From Psychrobacter sp. JCM 18900 (GTDB taxonomy: Bacteria; Pseudomonadota; Gammaproteobacteria; Pseudomonadales; Moraxellaceae): a DNA stretch of 64,000 nt. A program made the position numbers and the translations under genes. The stretch lies in contig NZ_CAJHBL010000001.1 in assembly GCF_904846625.1 (NCBI RefSeq), positions 124,001 to 188,000 on the forward strand, given 5' to 3'. Positions 1-9,439 of the stretch are shown here, in pieces (position 1 is the first letter of the stretch; each line of letters opens with the position of its first letter). The notes under the pieces are model-generated. The model made no database searches and was not told where the DNA came from. It saw nothing but the letters and a program-made list of their open reading frames with translations.

Positions 1-12
1 TGATAACTAACA

Positions 13-993
13 TTATTTCAGAATATTTAGGCGACTATTCAAATCAAAACGTGCAAGTGCATCAGGTAATTTATCTACAGCCATGCTCAATGTTGCTTCT
101 GCTGCTTGAGCCAATCCTAACTTTTCTGCTAACGTCGGCTTCTGACGTGAATATAGTGCGTACACTTCGTTGTCTTCCATACGTTCCAAAATATAGCTAT
201 CTGAAGTCTGTAGACTATCAATTAAGTTAAGCTTTAACGCATCTTCGCCATACCAATGCTCACCAGTAGCTACTTTAGCAACATCAAGTTCTGGACGATA
301 GGTATTAACGAAGTGTTTGAATAGCTCATGCGTCTGCTCTAGCTCTTCTTGATATTTGGCACGGTCTTCGGCATCATTTTCACCAAATACAGTCACCGTA
401 CGCTTATAGTCACCAGCGGTAAACATCTCATAATCGACGTCATGGTTTTTTAGCCATTTATGGAAGTTTGGCAGCTGTGACACCACACCGATTGAACCAA
501 TGATAGCGAATGGTGCGGCTATTACCTTGTCTGCAACACAAGCCATCATATAGCCACCGCTTGCCGCCACCTTATCAACACAGACCGTCAATTTTAAGCC
601 AGCATCCTTTAGGCGAACCAACTGTGCTGCAGCCAAACCATAACCATGTACCAGACCACCGCCTGATTCGAGACGGACGATAACTTCGTCACCTTTATTT
701 GCGGTACTAATTAAAGTACTGATTTCTTCACGCAAATGTTTGACCGCAGTTGCTTTGATATCACCGTCAAAATCGAGCACGAAAACTTGTGCCTTATCAT
801 CGGTATGTTTTTTCTTATTTTTAGTTTTTGCTTTCAATGCTTGCTTGGCTTTTTTGGCCATGACTTTTTTGAACTGTTTGAGGGCAGCTTTGCCTTGGGT
901 GGCTTCCATCAAATCTTCGCGGCGCTGCTTTTGAGCATTATTTAAGTGGCGTATTTTAAGCTCAACAGGGTTTTTAGGGGGATGAAATAGCAT
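13..993 (-). CDS. sohB: SohB-like S49 family peptidase lacking the N-terminal membrane anchor
   Basis: Serine peptidase of the SppA/SohB (S49) family, 326 aa. Visible family motifs are LESGGGLVHGYGLAA, the nucleophile region DKVAASGGYMMACVADK (Ser of SGG) and the general-base Lys region AGDYKRTVTVFGEN; GEHWYG follows near the C-terminus. E. coli SohB (about 349 aa) begins with a transmembrane helix followed by a charged linker. Here the protein starts directly at the charged, Lys-rich linker (residues 1-65) and no hydrophobic N-terminal segment is present. An in-frame TGA lies five codons upstream of the ATG, and GAGG precedes the ATG at good spacing, so an upstream extension is excluded. It is therefore predicted to be cytoplasmic or peripherally attached. 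The family call is firm; the substrate is unknown. Confidence 0.88.
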   Translation of the reverse strand: MLFHPPKNPVELKIRHLNNAQKQRREDLMEATQGKAALKQFKKVMAKKAKQALKAKTKNKKKHTDDKAQVFVLDFDGDIKATAVKHLREEISTLISTANKGDEVIVRLESGGGLVHGYGLAAAQLVRLKDAGLKLTVCVDKVAASGGYMMACVADKVIAAPFAIIGSIGVVSQLPNFHKWLKNHDVDYEMFTAGDYKRTVTVFGENDAEDRAKYQEELEQTHELFKHFVNTYRPELDVAKVATGEHWYGEDALKLNLIDSLQTSDSYILERMEDNEVYALYSRQKPTLAEKLGLAQAAEATLSMAVDKLPDALARFDLNSRLNILK

Positions 994-1352
994 GGTTACA
1001 AATCCTCAAGTCAGTAAATATATTGATATGGCTGTTTTTATTAACGTGCGGTTGATATGTGCACACTAAGCGGAGTTTTCAAGCATGATGACAATATTTA
1101 ACCCAATATAAATATCATCGAATAAATACCTCAAATACTTGCAGACTCCCGTTCTTTGATTGAACTCAGCCGGTTGTATAACAAGGGCAGATTAGGCATA
1201 ATATGCGTTTATAACAAATTTTCTGCAGCCAACGTGATGACCATATGTCTTAATCGCGTTGTTTGTGTGTTTTTTTTGCAAATAGCTTGAAACGCACAAC
1301 AATGGCTGCATTATTGTACTTCGAATTGGGCTGATAACTGGATAACCATATT
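994..1352. other. Intergenic region between divergent sohB and aspS
   Basis: About 360 bases separate the divergently transcribed sohB and aspS and must hold both promoters. It is AT-rich. I see no convincing small ORF, RNA gene, terminator or repeat in it. Confidence 0.5.
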
Positions 1353-3194
1353 ATGACGCAAAGCACTATGACGCATAGCGAATACCGAGACGAGTATTGC
1401 GGAGCCGTAACCGAGAGCTTGCTTGAGCAAACCATTAGTATCGTAGGCTGGGTACATCGTCGTCGCGATCACGGTGGCGTGATTTTCTTAGACATGCGTG
1501 ACCGCGCGGGTATCTTACAGGTCGTGGTTGACCCTGATACCCCAGAAGCTTTCGCAGCAGCTGATGCTGTACGTCCTGAATACGTGCTAAAGATAACTGG
1601 CCGCGTACGTCGCCGTTATGAAGGTACTGAAAATAATAATATGACCAGTGGCCAGATTGAGCTATTGGGCAAAGAAATTGAAGTACTGGCTAAGTCTGAA
1701 ACGCCGCCATTCCCATTGAATGACGAAAAAACGACTGTATCTGAAGACTTGCGTCTAAAGTATCGTTATCTTGATATGCGTCGTCCGCAAATGCAAGAGC
1801 GTATGGTATTCCGTGCCAAGGCAACTTCAGCGATTCGTCGTTATTTAGACGACCATGGTTTCTTGGACGTTGAGACACCTATCTTGACTCGTGCAACGCC
1901 TGAAGGTGCGCGTGATTATCTTGTACCATCACGTACCCGTCCAGGTAACTTCTTTGCCCTGCCGCAGTCACCACAGCTATTTAAGCAATTATTGATGGTG
2001 TCAGGTTTTGACCGTTATTATCAAATTGCTAAATGCTTCCGTGATGAAGATTTACGTGCCGATCGTCAGCCTGAATTTACTCAGGTGGATATTGAGACGT
2101 CTTTCTTGAACGAAGAAGAAATCATGAACATTAACGAAGGTCTTATCAAGCATTTGTTTAAGACAATGATGAACGTTGAGTTTGAACAGTTCCCACGCAT
2201 GACTTACGCAGAAGCTATGCGTGACTATGCATCAGACAAGCCTGACTTACGTATTCCACTAAAGTTGGTTGACGTTGCAGATTTGATGAAAGACGTTGAC
2301 TTCAAAGTATTTGCTGGCCCTGCAAACGATCCTAAAGGTCGTGTGGCTGCCCTACGCATTCCTGGTGGCGCATCATTAAGCCGTAAGCAAATCGATGCTT
2401 ATACCAAGTTTGTTGGTATTTATGGCGCACGCGGTTTGGCTTATATCAAAGTCAATGACGCTAGCAGCATCAATAACGGTGTGGATAAAGAGTCTGGCCT
2501 ACAGTCTCCAATCATCAAAAATATGACTGATGACGTGCTTGTGAGCCTAATCGAGCGTACTGCTGCAGAAGATGGCGATATTATCTTCTTTGGTGCAGAC
2601 AAAGCCAGTGTCGTGAATGATGCGATTGGTGCATTACGTCAAAAAATCGGTCTAGATCTTGAAATGACGACTTGTGAATGGGCACCTCTTTGGGTGACCG
2701 ACTTCCCAATGTTTGAAGAGACTGACGATGGTCGTTGGACGTCGATGCATCATCCGTTCACTAAGCCTAAAGGCTCAGTTGAAGAATTGAAAAACAACCC
2801 AGAGTCTGCCCTTTCTATCGCTTATGACATGGTATTGAACGGTACTGAGATTGGTGGTGGTAGTTTACGTATCAATACTTACGATATGCAGCAAGCTGTA
2901 CTTGAAGCGTTGGGTATTGGTGAGCAAGAAGCTGAAGACAAGTTTGGTTTCTTACTTGATGCTCTAAAATTCGGTGCACCACCGCATGGCGGCCTAGCAT
3001 TTGGTTTGGATCGTTTGATTATGTTGATGGTAGGCGCAAGCTCTATCCGTGACGTTATCGCCTTCCCAAAAACCAAAACAGCTGATTGCCCATTGACCCA
3101 AGCACCTGCTGGCGTTGATAGCAAACAACTACGTGAGCTTGGTATCCGTGTGCGTGAAAAAGCACAGGCTGATACCAACAAGCCTGCTGAATAA
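1353..3194 (+). CDS. aspS: Aspartate--tRNA ligase (predicted non-discriminating, Asp/Asn)
   Basis: Class II aminoacyl-tRNA synthetase of bacterial type, 613 aa. It has an N-terminal OB-fold anticodon-binding domain (about residues 10-125), catalytic motifs 2 ([17 protein letters not shown]) and 3 ([14 protein letters not shown]), and the bacterial GAD insertion between them. The anticodon-binding domain carries His40 (RRRDHGG) and Gly91 (YEGTENNNM). These positions correspond to the His/Gly pair that marks non-discriminating AspRS in Pseudomonas-type enzymes, where discriminating E. coli AspRS has Leu/Lys. The enzyme is therefore inferred to charge both tRNA(Asp) and tRNA(Asn) with Asp, which needs GatCAB elsewhere in the genome. 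A second ATG at codon 6 could also be the start. It forms the left flank of the LOS locus. Confidence 0.97.
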   Translation: MTQSTMTHSEYRDEYCGAVTESLLEQTISIVGWVHRRRDHGGVIFLDMRDRAGILQVVVDPDTPEAFAAADAVRPEYVLKITGRVRRRYEGTENNNMTSGQIELLGKEIEVLAKSETPPFPLNDEKTTVSEDLRLKYRYLDMRRPQMQERMVFRAKATSAIRRYLDDHGFLDVETPILTRATPEGARDYLVPSRTRPGNFFALPQSPQLFKQLLMVSGFDRYYQIAKCFRDEDLRADRQPEFTQVDIETSFLNEEEIMNINEGLIKHLFKTMMNVEFEQFPRMTYAEAMRDYASDKPDLRIPLKLVDVADLMKDVDFKVFAGPANDPKGRVAALRIPGGASLSRKQIDAYTKFVGIYGARGLAYIKVNDASSINNGVDKESGLQSPIIKNMTDDVLVSLIERTAAEDGDIIFFGADKASVVNDAIGALRQKIGLDLEMTTCEWAPLWVTDFPMFEETDDGRWTSMHHPFTKPKGSVEELKNNPESALSIAYDMVLNGTEIGGGSLRINTYDMQQAVLEALGIGEQEAEDKFGFLLDALKFGAPPHGGLAFGLDRLIMLMVGASSIRDVIAFPKTKTADCPLTQAPAGVDSKQLRELGIRVREKAQADTNKPAE

Positions 3195-3261
3195 ATCGTT
3201 TGATGATGCGCGGTTGCTGTCTACAGTGCTTGTTACGTGATTCATTACCATGTGAGTGGTC

Positions 3262-4245
3262 ATGAATCCGTATCATATTTTCAAAGTCGTGCCATTGTCT
3301 GTACTGCAGATGCTGGCACGTTTTGCCGCTTGGGTTATCATTAAGATACCCAGTCTAAGTATCATGCGTACCATTCAGATCAATATGGCGCTGATTACTC
3401 ATACACTGTCTGAGCAGCAAAAGTGCGCATTGACCAAAGATATTATTTATCATCAATGTTTGACCAGTATTGAATCTATAAAAAGCTGGGCGATGCCACC
3501 TGAATGGAGTATCGCTCAGATTCGTGATGTCCATAATAAAGACATTTTTTTAGAGGGTCTTGCCAATCCAAATGGCATGCTTGCTATCGTACCGCATCTC
3601 GGCACTTGGGAGATGATGAATGCTTGGCTCAACCAGTTTGGTGCGCCAACCATTATGTATAAGCCAGTTGACGGCAAATTCGCTAACGAGTTTATCCTTC
3701 AGGGTCGAGCGCGACTCAATGCCACTTTGGTACCTACTGATGGGAGCGGCGTCAAAGCCGTGTTTAAAACACTCAAGCAAGGTGGTTTTAGTATTGTATT
3801 GCCCGACCACGTTCCAGAACCATCAGGCGGCGTTGTCGTTCCATTCTTTGGTATAAAAACATTGACCAGTACACTTGCCTCAAAATTGGCGAGCAAAACC
3901 AAATGTGCGCTAGTTGGCTTATCTTGTATTCGCCGTACCGATGGACGCGGCTTTGATATTTACTGCTACAAACTCGATGATCCAGCCTTGTATGACCGCA
4001 ATGCTGAAGTGGCAACTTATGCTCTCAATCAGGCCATGGAGCGTATGATTACAGACAACTACAGTCATTATATGTGGGGCTATCGACGTTTTAAGCGTAT
4101 TCCAAACTTAGGCAATCCTTATAAAAAAGATAAAGAGACTTTAGCAGCCTTTATCCAATCTCACCATTCTAGCGTTTCTAGTCGTTCTGATAGCGATATC
4201 AACGATAGCGTTAAAAGCGATAACACTAAGCTCGACAATCATTAG
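3262..4245 (+). CDS. Lipid A biosynthesis acyltransferase (LpxL/HtrB-like)
   Basis: Lysophospholipid/lipid A acyltransferase family protein, about 327 aa. It shows the HX4E catalytic motif of the family (PHLGTWEMMN, His and Glu five apart), an N-terminal hydrophobic segment (about residues 8-30) that could anchor it to the inner membrane, and downstream blocks VLPDHVPEPSGGVVVPFFG and YMWGYRRFKRIP typical of LpxL/LpxM. It probably adds a secondary acyl chain to Kdo-lipid A, using acyl-ACP. The C-terminal 30 residues are Ser/Asp-rich and low-complexity. The start is uncertain: a GTG at 3256 lies two codons upstream and neither has a good Shine-Dalgarno. It sits 67 bases after aspS and in front of the LOS glycosyltransferases, which fits its role. 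I cannot say whether it is the LpxL or LpxM counterpart. Confidence 0.85.
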   Translation: MNPYHIFKVVPLSVLQMLARFAAWVIIKIPSLSIMRTIQINMALITHTLSEQQKCALTKDIIYHQCLTSIESIKSWAMPPEWSIAQIRDVHNKDIFLEGLANPNGMLAIVPHLGTWEMMNAWLNQFGAPTIMYKPVDGKFANEFILQGRARLNATLVPTDGSGVKAVFKTLKQGGFSIVLPDHVPEPSGGVVVPFFGIKTLTSTLASKLASKTKCALVGLSCIRRTDGRGFDIYCYKLDDPALYDRNAEVATYALNQAMERMITDNYSHYMWGYRRFKRIPNLGNPYKKDKETLAAFIQSHHSSVSSRSDSDINDSVKSDNTKLDNH

Positions 4246-4270
4246 TCATCACCAACCTAGCGTTGCACTA

Positions 4271-4304
4271 TTTAGACGTACCATCAGTTTAGACGTACCA
4301 TCAG
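4271..4304. repeat. Exact tandem duplication, 2 x 17 bp
   Basis: The 17-mer TTTAGACGTACCATCAG occurs twice head to tail between the acyltransferase gene and the next glycosyltransferase gene. It is probably a slippage duplication; no regulatory role is evident. Confidence 0.8.
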
Positions 4305-4396
4305 TCGCAGCTATGCTAATATTGACTGAACTCTACATCCTTTTACTTTTTATTAGTCCTTCATTTATCTGACTATTATCTCAATACGAGTGCATT

Positions 4397-5197
4397 ATGA
4401 CATCTGACGTAACTAAGATTTCATCTATAGACCCTAATCAGACCAATACAAATGCTGCTGAACAGCGTTATATCATCTGTATGAAATGGGGCGACAAATA
4501 TGGTCCTGAATATGTCAATCGTCTCTACAACATGGTTAGTCGACATCTAACCTTAGATTTCCAAATGGTTTGCTTGACCGATGACAGCACAGGTATTGAC
4601 CCTGCAATTGCATGTTATCCGATACCTGATATGGATCTACCAGCAGGTCCTGAACGTGGTTGGAAGAAACTGACTACCTTTAAGCCTGAGCTGTATGATT
4701 TAAAAGGTGTGGCCCTATTTTTAGATATCGATATCGTCATTGTTGATAATATCGATGCGTATTTTACTTACCAAGCTGAGCATGAAGACAGCGTCGTCAT
4801 CATCCGCGACTGGAAAAAACCTTGGCGCATGATTGGCAACAGCTCTGTCTATCGCTTTAATATTGGTATGAATACCTATCCTGATTTACTGTCCAATTTT
4901 GAGCGAAACTTTGAAACCATTCGCACCCAAGTACGTCACGAGCAGGCTTACCTCTCTAACTATTTGCGTGAGCATCACCACCTAGAGTATTGGGATAAAA
5001 CATGGTGTGTCAGCTTTAAGTACCAATGTATTGCGCCTATTCCTTTTAACTTTGTACGCACACCTACTCTGCCAAATGATGCAAAAATCGTTATCTTCCA
5101 CGGTGAGATTAACCCGCCCGATGCAATTGCTGGTAGTGGCGGTAAATGGTATCGACATGTGAAGCCAAGCCCATGGTTAAAAGACCATTGGCAATAA
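4397..5197 (+). CDS. Putative LOS glycosyltransferase (GT-A fold, DxD motif)
   Basis: 266 aa protein that looks like a GT-A nucleotide-sugar transferase. The segment GVALFLDIDIVIVDNID contains a DxD-type metal/nucleotide-sugar motif after a hydrophobic strand, as in GT8-like enzymes, and it is preceded by a KLTTFKPELYDL block. A later FHGEINPP segment could supply the metal-binding His. There is no signal peptide or transmembrane segment, so it should act on the cytoplasmic face of the inner membrane. It is the first glycosyltransferase gene of the aspS-ilvE LOS locus, and its base composition resembles the flanking housekeeping genes, which suggests a conserved (core-proximal) role. The exact family, sugar and acceptor cannot be read from the sequence. 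Confidence 0.72.
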   Translation: MTSDVTKISSIDPNQTNTNAAEQRYIICMKWGDKYGPEYVNRLYNMVSRHLTLDFQMVCLTDDSTGIDPAIACYPIPDMDLPAGPERGWKKLTTFKPELYDLKGVALFLDIDIVIVDNIDAYFTYQAEHEDSVVIIRDWKKPWRMIGNSSVYRFNIGMNTYPDLLSNFERNFETIRTQVRHEQAYLSNYLREHHHLEYWDKTWCVSFKYQCIAPIPFNFVRTPTLPNDAKIVIFHGEINPPDAIAGSGGKWYRHVKPSPWLKDHWQ

Positions 5198-5293
5198 ATG
5201 CTTAGCAATTAACCATATTTAGACAATTTATAATTAGCGTAAAGGCAGTGTATTAAGATATAAGATAGGTGAAATAAACGACTGGAAAATAGT

Positions 5294-6151
5294 ATGGCGC
5301 TATATTTGAGACTACCTGCTACCGCTGGGTTCAATATTGATAATGAGCTCATCATTATCAATGCTTTTAATGCCAATGAACCTGAACAAAGCCTGCATGG
5401 AAAAGATGTCAATATTATCGCTTCAGGTCCATCTATACAGCAGCTACCGTTAGCAGAGCTCCTAGATACGCCTACTATTTTTGTCAATGGCAGTATCAGC
5501 CTGATTGGGCAGCATCAGTTTACCGATATTGCTGGTTACGTCATCAGTGATGCGCGCTTTATCAATCATCAGCCTGAGATTTTACAGCAGTACTATACGG
5601 GTCAACCTCTATATGCAACATTAGCTGTCTTTGAAGCGATGGCCACCACGCACCCTGATATTATGCAAACGTACCATCATGCCATGCGGGTGTTGTACCC
5701 AGTGGATAGGCCATGGGGAGTCAAGTCAAACAAGCTATCTTTTAATAAGCTTATCTTTAAGAAAAAATTACTCAATAAAAAAATGCCGCTATCGTACTTT
5801 ATCAATAATCCAAACTTTATTATTGATAGCGATCATAAAGCGGCTGACATTGGTGTCTCTCTTAACATTACTCATGGATTTGTGGAAGCAGGCACCGTTG
5901 CTTATGTCGCGGCGCAGTTGGCGTTTTCGCGTCAAGCAGCGAGTATTCATCTGTACGGTATTGACCTGCTCAACAGTAAGCAACCACGGTTTTATGAAAA
6001 TAAAAACAATAGTGCGCCAAGTATGCTCAGCAAAGTCATGAACGAGCGCATTATACCTTCGTTTAACTTGCTCGGCAGAATCTATCAATCGCATGGTGTC
6101 CCTGTCGTCAATCACTCTCCTATCTCTAAAACGCTATTCGACACTTTCTAG
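5294..6151 (+). CDS. WaaZ/RfaZ-like LOS core biosynthesis protein (putative Kdo transferase family)
   Basis: 285 aa. It resembles enterobacterial WaaZ (RfaZ), which is needed for addition of a third Kdo. Shared blocks are an N-terminal nucleotide-binding-like IIASGPSIQQLPL followed by IFVNGS and ISDARFI, and a C-terminal half with AYVAAQLAFS, IHLYGIDL and RFYENKNNSAPSMLSK. Similar ASGPS/NGS patterns occur in GT42 sialyltransferase-like and DUF115 proteins, so a CMP-sugar donor is plausible. The first 37 residues are outside the recognisable family. It lies in the core-proximal half of the LOS locus, downstream of the DxD transferase and convergent with the GT4 gene. The WaaZ relation is from remembered family features, not an alignment; the transferred sugar is inferred. 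Confidence 0.62.
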   Translation: MALYLRLPATAGFNIDNELIIINAFNANEPEQSLHGKDVNIIASGPSIQQLPLAELLDTPTIFVNGSISLIGQHQFTDIAGYVISDARFINHQPEILQQYYTGQPLYATLAVFEAMATTHPDIMQTYHHAMRVLYPVDRPWGVKSNKLSFNKLIFKKKLLNKKMPLSYFINNPNFIIDSDHKAADIGVSLNITHGFVEAGTVAYVAAQLAFSRQAASIHLYGIDLLNSKQPRFYENKNNSAPSMLSKVMNERIIPSFNLLGRIYQSHGVPVVNHSPISKTLFDTF

Positions 6152-6210
6152 TTGATGACTCGTAATTAACAACCTCTACTTGATTGCGTTTAATTAAGAA
6201 CCACTACAAG

Positions 6211-7377
6211 TTATAAACCCTCATTTTTCTCTGAATCTAAGACAGAACTAAAGGCTAAGTACTGTCTTGCAATATGTTCAGGCAGCAACTGCTGGTTTAG
6301 CGGCACTATATAATCTGTAAGGTTATCTATGGCTTGATCGATGAGCAATGCCATTCCATCAATATCACCTACCGCAATCAAGTTCTGCTCGGGTAATAGC
6401 TCTCGTGGACCAAAAGGACAATCCGTACTGATTACTGGTACACCCAGTGCCTGCGCCTCTACGATGACATAACCAAAGCCTTCAAACTTAGAAGTAAGTA
6501 CCATCAGTGCAGCTGATCTAATTAATGGATAAGGGTTTGTCTGAAAGCCTAAAAACTTAATACAATCGCTAATATTTAGTTGGACAGCCAACTGTTTAAT
6601 CTCTGCTTCAAGCCTACCTTTACCTACTAGTACTAACGGCAGCTTCCGTTCTGTTTTGCCATACGCCTGTAGCAAGTCTCGATGACCTTTCATGCTATCA
6701 AAAGAGGCAACATGTATAATGTACTCTTTATCTACTAAGCCGAAATGTTCAAGATGGCTAGATGCTGCTGCTTTGGTATTTATAGCAATAGCATCACAAG
6801 GATTGTAGATTGTTGTGGTTTTGGTGATATTTCCGATAAGAGCAATCAAATCTTGGCGTGCACCCTTACTTACACAGCTACAAAGATGAGCGCCATAAAC
6901 CATTTTCAAATGATTTATAGTCTGTACTGGCGCCTCTAATAATTGATTTTGGAACTGCTTTGATAGCGCTGTATGCAGTACATTTACGATGTTTGGCAAC
7001 TGGCTATATGCCATAATCCAGTTTATTTTATAGATATTAGCCAGTATCAAATCTGGCTTTCCTATTTGGCTAAGCACGTAAGTATCAATACGTTTAGCAA
7101 CTGATTCGTAAGCTTTTGCTTGCGTAGATTCTGGGTCGAGATTCTGCTCAGAAAACACCTCATCATATGGCACGATGTGATATTGCACGCGAGCGTCTAG
7201 TAGCATATCTTGCGTCGCCTCCAAACATAAGATATGAGTACGATAGCCCATATCTGCATAAGTGCTTGCCAAAGTCGTAACCATACGCTCAGCACCGCGA
7301 CCTTCAAGCGCTTTTAAAATAAATAGAATAATAGGTGGCATTAGTGTCTCAGCTTGATTTTTTAACGGTATAGGCAT
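6211..7377 (-). CDS. GT4 family glycosyltransferase (LOS core)
   Basis: GT-B fold glycosyltransferase, 388 aa. The N-terminal domain has the glycine-rich ALEGRGAERMVTTLA loop typical of retaining GT4 enzymes. The C-terminal domain (about residue 210 on) contains the donor-binding signature SKFEGFGYVIVEAQALG with the E-x7-E pair, followed by PVISTDCPFGPRELL. It is likely to add a hexose or HexNAc from a nucleotide sugar to the growing LOS core at the cytoplasmic membrane face. It is the only gene of the LOS locus on the minus strand, convergent with the WaaZ-like gene and divergent from the Stealth gene. A start at residue 13 (MPPIILFIL) is an alternative; neither site has a clear Shine-Dalgarno. 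Confidence 0.88.
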   Translation of the reverse strand: MPIPLKNQAETLMPPIILFILKALEGRGAERMVTTLASTYADMGYRTHILCLEATQDMLLDARVQYHIVPYDEVFSEQNLDPESTQAKAYESVAKRIDTYVLSQIGKPDLILANIYKINWIMAYSQLPNIVNVLHTALSKQFQNQLLEAPVQTINHLKMVYGAHLCSCVSKGARQDLIALIGNITKTTTIYNPCDAIAINTKAAASSHLEHFGLVDKEYIIHVASFDSMKGHRDLLQAYGKTERKLPLVLVGKGRLEAEIKQLAVQLNISDCIKFLGFQTNPYPLIRSAALMVLTSKFEGFGYVIVEAQALGVPVISTDCPFGPRELLPEQNLIAVGDIDGMALLIDQAIDNLTDYIVPLNQQLLPEHIARQYLAFSSVLDSEKNEGL

Positions 7378-7635
7378 GATAGGTTAGCCAAATAAATGCA
7401 ACTATGGTCATAATTATTGCAGCGTTCTGACTTTATATGCTAGTCTCACCTACCGCTGGTGCTCGGCATTCACTCAGTAAAGTACGAGCAGGATTTAACG
7501 GTATGTCTATAAAAATTATAATTAGTCTAACTATCTAAATCGATTAAACCTTGTTAATAATCGCATCAGCAAATATCATAGCTGGTCTAATATCGCTACT
7601 AAAATAGATATGTATCCGCAAAAACAGGATCAGTT

Positions 7636-8652
7636 ATGAAACAGCCTAATGAAAACACATTAGACATCGTCATTGCTTGGGTAGATGGCGCAGACCCTAT
7701 ACTCAAGCAAAAACGAGAACAGTATAAGCCAACTAAAAAAGTGGCATCTGACGCAATAACTGACACTCGTTTCGCCAGTGACGATGAGATATATTATAAT
7801 ATTGCTTCTATCATCAAATATGTGCCTTTTTGTCGTCATATATATATCGTCACAGATCAACAAAAGCCAGCGTTCATCGATGAGTTTGCCAAACAAGGTA
7901 TTTGTTCAGCAGATAAAATACGCATCGTTGATCATAAAGATATATTTTCAGGTTACGAGCAGTTTTTACCTACGTTTAATAGCACTTCAATCGAGACGAT
8001 GATATGGAATATTAATGGGCTATCTGATTACTTCATCTATATGAACGATGATTTCTTTTTTAACCAACCGGTAAAAATGGATGAATTTTTGGATGATGAA
8101 AAAATTATTATTCATGGCCATTGGCAAAAGAAAATAGTACTTAATACTAAAATGAAATATCGGCAACTCTTAAACAAATTTTTAGAGACTCCTATTCAGC
8201 CTAAATATACTACAGCTCAAATGTTAGGCTCTATACCTCTTAAGACTAACCAATTCTTCAAGATACATCATTATCCTCATATTGTTGACAAGAGCATATT
8301 AAGCAGCTATTTACTAAGCAACATTACTTTTCTGGAAAATCAGATAAAGCATCGTTTTAGAGATATATCTCAATTCGATCCAATTTCTTTGGCTAATCAC
8401 TTAAGCATACAGAAAAATAAAGCCGTTCTGAAACCTGATTTAAACCTAAACTATCTTAAAAATGAATATAGCGTAGAGAAATTCATAAAAAATTTAGATG
8501 ATGAATCTATAAAATACGGTTGTATTCAAAGTATGGACTTATTAAGTGAAGGGTTTTCACAAAAGGTTAATAAAGCAATGATTAAAAAGTTCTATCTATA
8601 CTTACCCGAATCGTTGTTGAGAGAAGAAACCCAATGTGCTATCAAAAGGTAA
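7636..8652 (+). CDS. Stealth family protein (sugar-phosphate transferase)
   Basis: 338 aa protein with the conserved regions of the Stealth family. CR1 is DIVIAWVDGADPILKQKR near the N-terminus. CR2 is RFASDDEIYYNIASIIKYVP followed by HIYIVTDQQKP. CR3 runs from IVDHKDIF to YFIYMNDDFFFNQPV. Stealth proteins are hexose-1-phosphate transferases that build phosphodiester-linked capsule or LOS structures. The Shine-Dalgarno CAGGATC sits 6 bases before the ATG. The gene starts the AT-rich half of the LOS locus: in the one line I counted, 8161-8220, 21 of 60 bases are G or C. This suggests acquisition by transfer. It is followed at five bases by the first GT25 gene, so the two are probably translationally coupled. 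Confidence 0.86.
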   Translation: MKQPNENTLDIVIAWVDGADPILKQKREQYKPTKKVASDAITDTRFASDDEIYYNIASIIKYVPFCRHIYIVTDQQKPAFIDEFAKQGICSADKIRIVDHKDIFSGYEQFLPTFNSTSIETMIWNINGLSDYFIYMNDDFFFNQPVKMDEFLDDEKIIIHGHWQKKIVLNTKMKYRQLLNKFLETPIQPKYTTAQMLGSIPLKTNQFFKIHHYPHIVDKSILSSYLLSNITFLENQIKHRFRDISQFDPISLANHLSIQKNKAVLKPDLNLNYLKNEYSVEKFIKNLDDESIKYGCIQSMDLLSEGFSQKVNKAMIKKFYLYLPESLLREETQCAIKR

Positions 8653-8657
8653 ATGAT

Positions 8658-9422
8658 ATGAAAGTTCTTACTTACTTGATCAACCTAGACGGTAGCGATG
8701 AGCGCCTAGAAAGATCGAAACAACAGCTTAATAATATTGGTTGGTCATTTGAACGCATCGCTGCCTATGATGGCCGCGGCAAAGCTTTATCGGAGTTTAT
8801 AGACTATGATGACAAACGAGCCAGAAGTAATTTAGGTCGTAGTCTTTTAAATTCAGAAATCGGCTGCTATTTAAGCCATTATCAATGTGCACAAAAGTTC
8901 CTGGAAACTGATGCTGATATTTTAGTTGTATTAGAAGATGATATGAAGATGATCAGTAGTTTTAAACCTGTTATTGATAAAACACTGACGTATCTACATA
9001 CTCATCCAGAGTTGGACTGGTATCTGGTTAATATCGCAGCTAAAAAAAAGAAGCTTGCTAAAGACATTGTTACTTTTGATGCGCATACTTTATGGCATGC
9101 TTATTACTTCCCTATCCGCGGCTTAGGGCTTATTTGGTCACGCAAAGGTGCAGAAGAGTTTATTAAACAAGGTAAGACCATTTATATGCCTGTCGACATT
9201 TTCTTCCAAAGATGGCTTAGCCAAAATGGTAAAGGTCTAGGCCTATGGCCTGCACTGATTAGCCCAATGGGATTCGACAGCGATATCTTAGGTACACAAG
9301 CGACCCAAAATATACAACGTAAAGAAAAAGAAGGTAGAGACTCATTTTATAGTTTGAAAAAACAGAAAAGAATGTTGCAAGATAAAGCCATAGCCATTAA
9401 AAACTTAATCATTACCAAATAA
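8658..9422 (+). CDS. GT25 family LOS glycosyltransferase
   Basis: 254 aa, GT25 (Lic2A/LgtB-like) family. The N-terminal signature TYLINLDGSDERLERSKQQL, then GCYLSHYQCAQKFL and the acidic VVLEDDMKM (the EDD metal-binding motif) are all present. GT25 enzymes transfer Gal or Glc to LOS cores in Haemophilus, Neisseria and Moraxella. I chose ATG 8658 rather than an in-frame ATG at 8634, which overlaps the Stealth gene, because AAAAGG at 8644-8649 is well spaced for 8658 and the family consensus begins right after it. It is part of the AT-rich gene block; the donor sugar is not predictable. Confidence 0.88.
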   Translation: MKVLTYLINLDGSDERLERSKQQLNNIGWSFERIAAYDGRGKALSEFIDYDDKRARSNLGRSLLNSEIGCYLSHYQCAQKFLETDADILVVLEDDMKMISSFKPVIDKTLTYLHTHPELDWYLVNIAAKKKKLAKDIVTFDAHTLWHAYYFPIRGLGLIWSRKGAEEFIKQGKTIYMPVDIFFQRWLSQNGKGLGLWPALISPMGFDSDILGTQATQNIQRKEKEGRDSFYSLKKQKRMLQDKAIAIKNLIITK

Positions 9423-9439
9423 TGTAGGACCACCCTATT

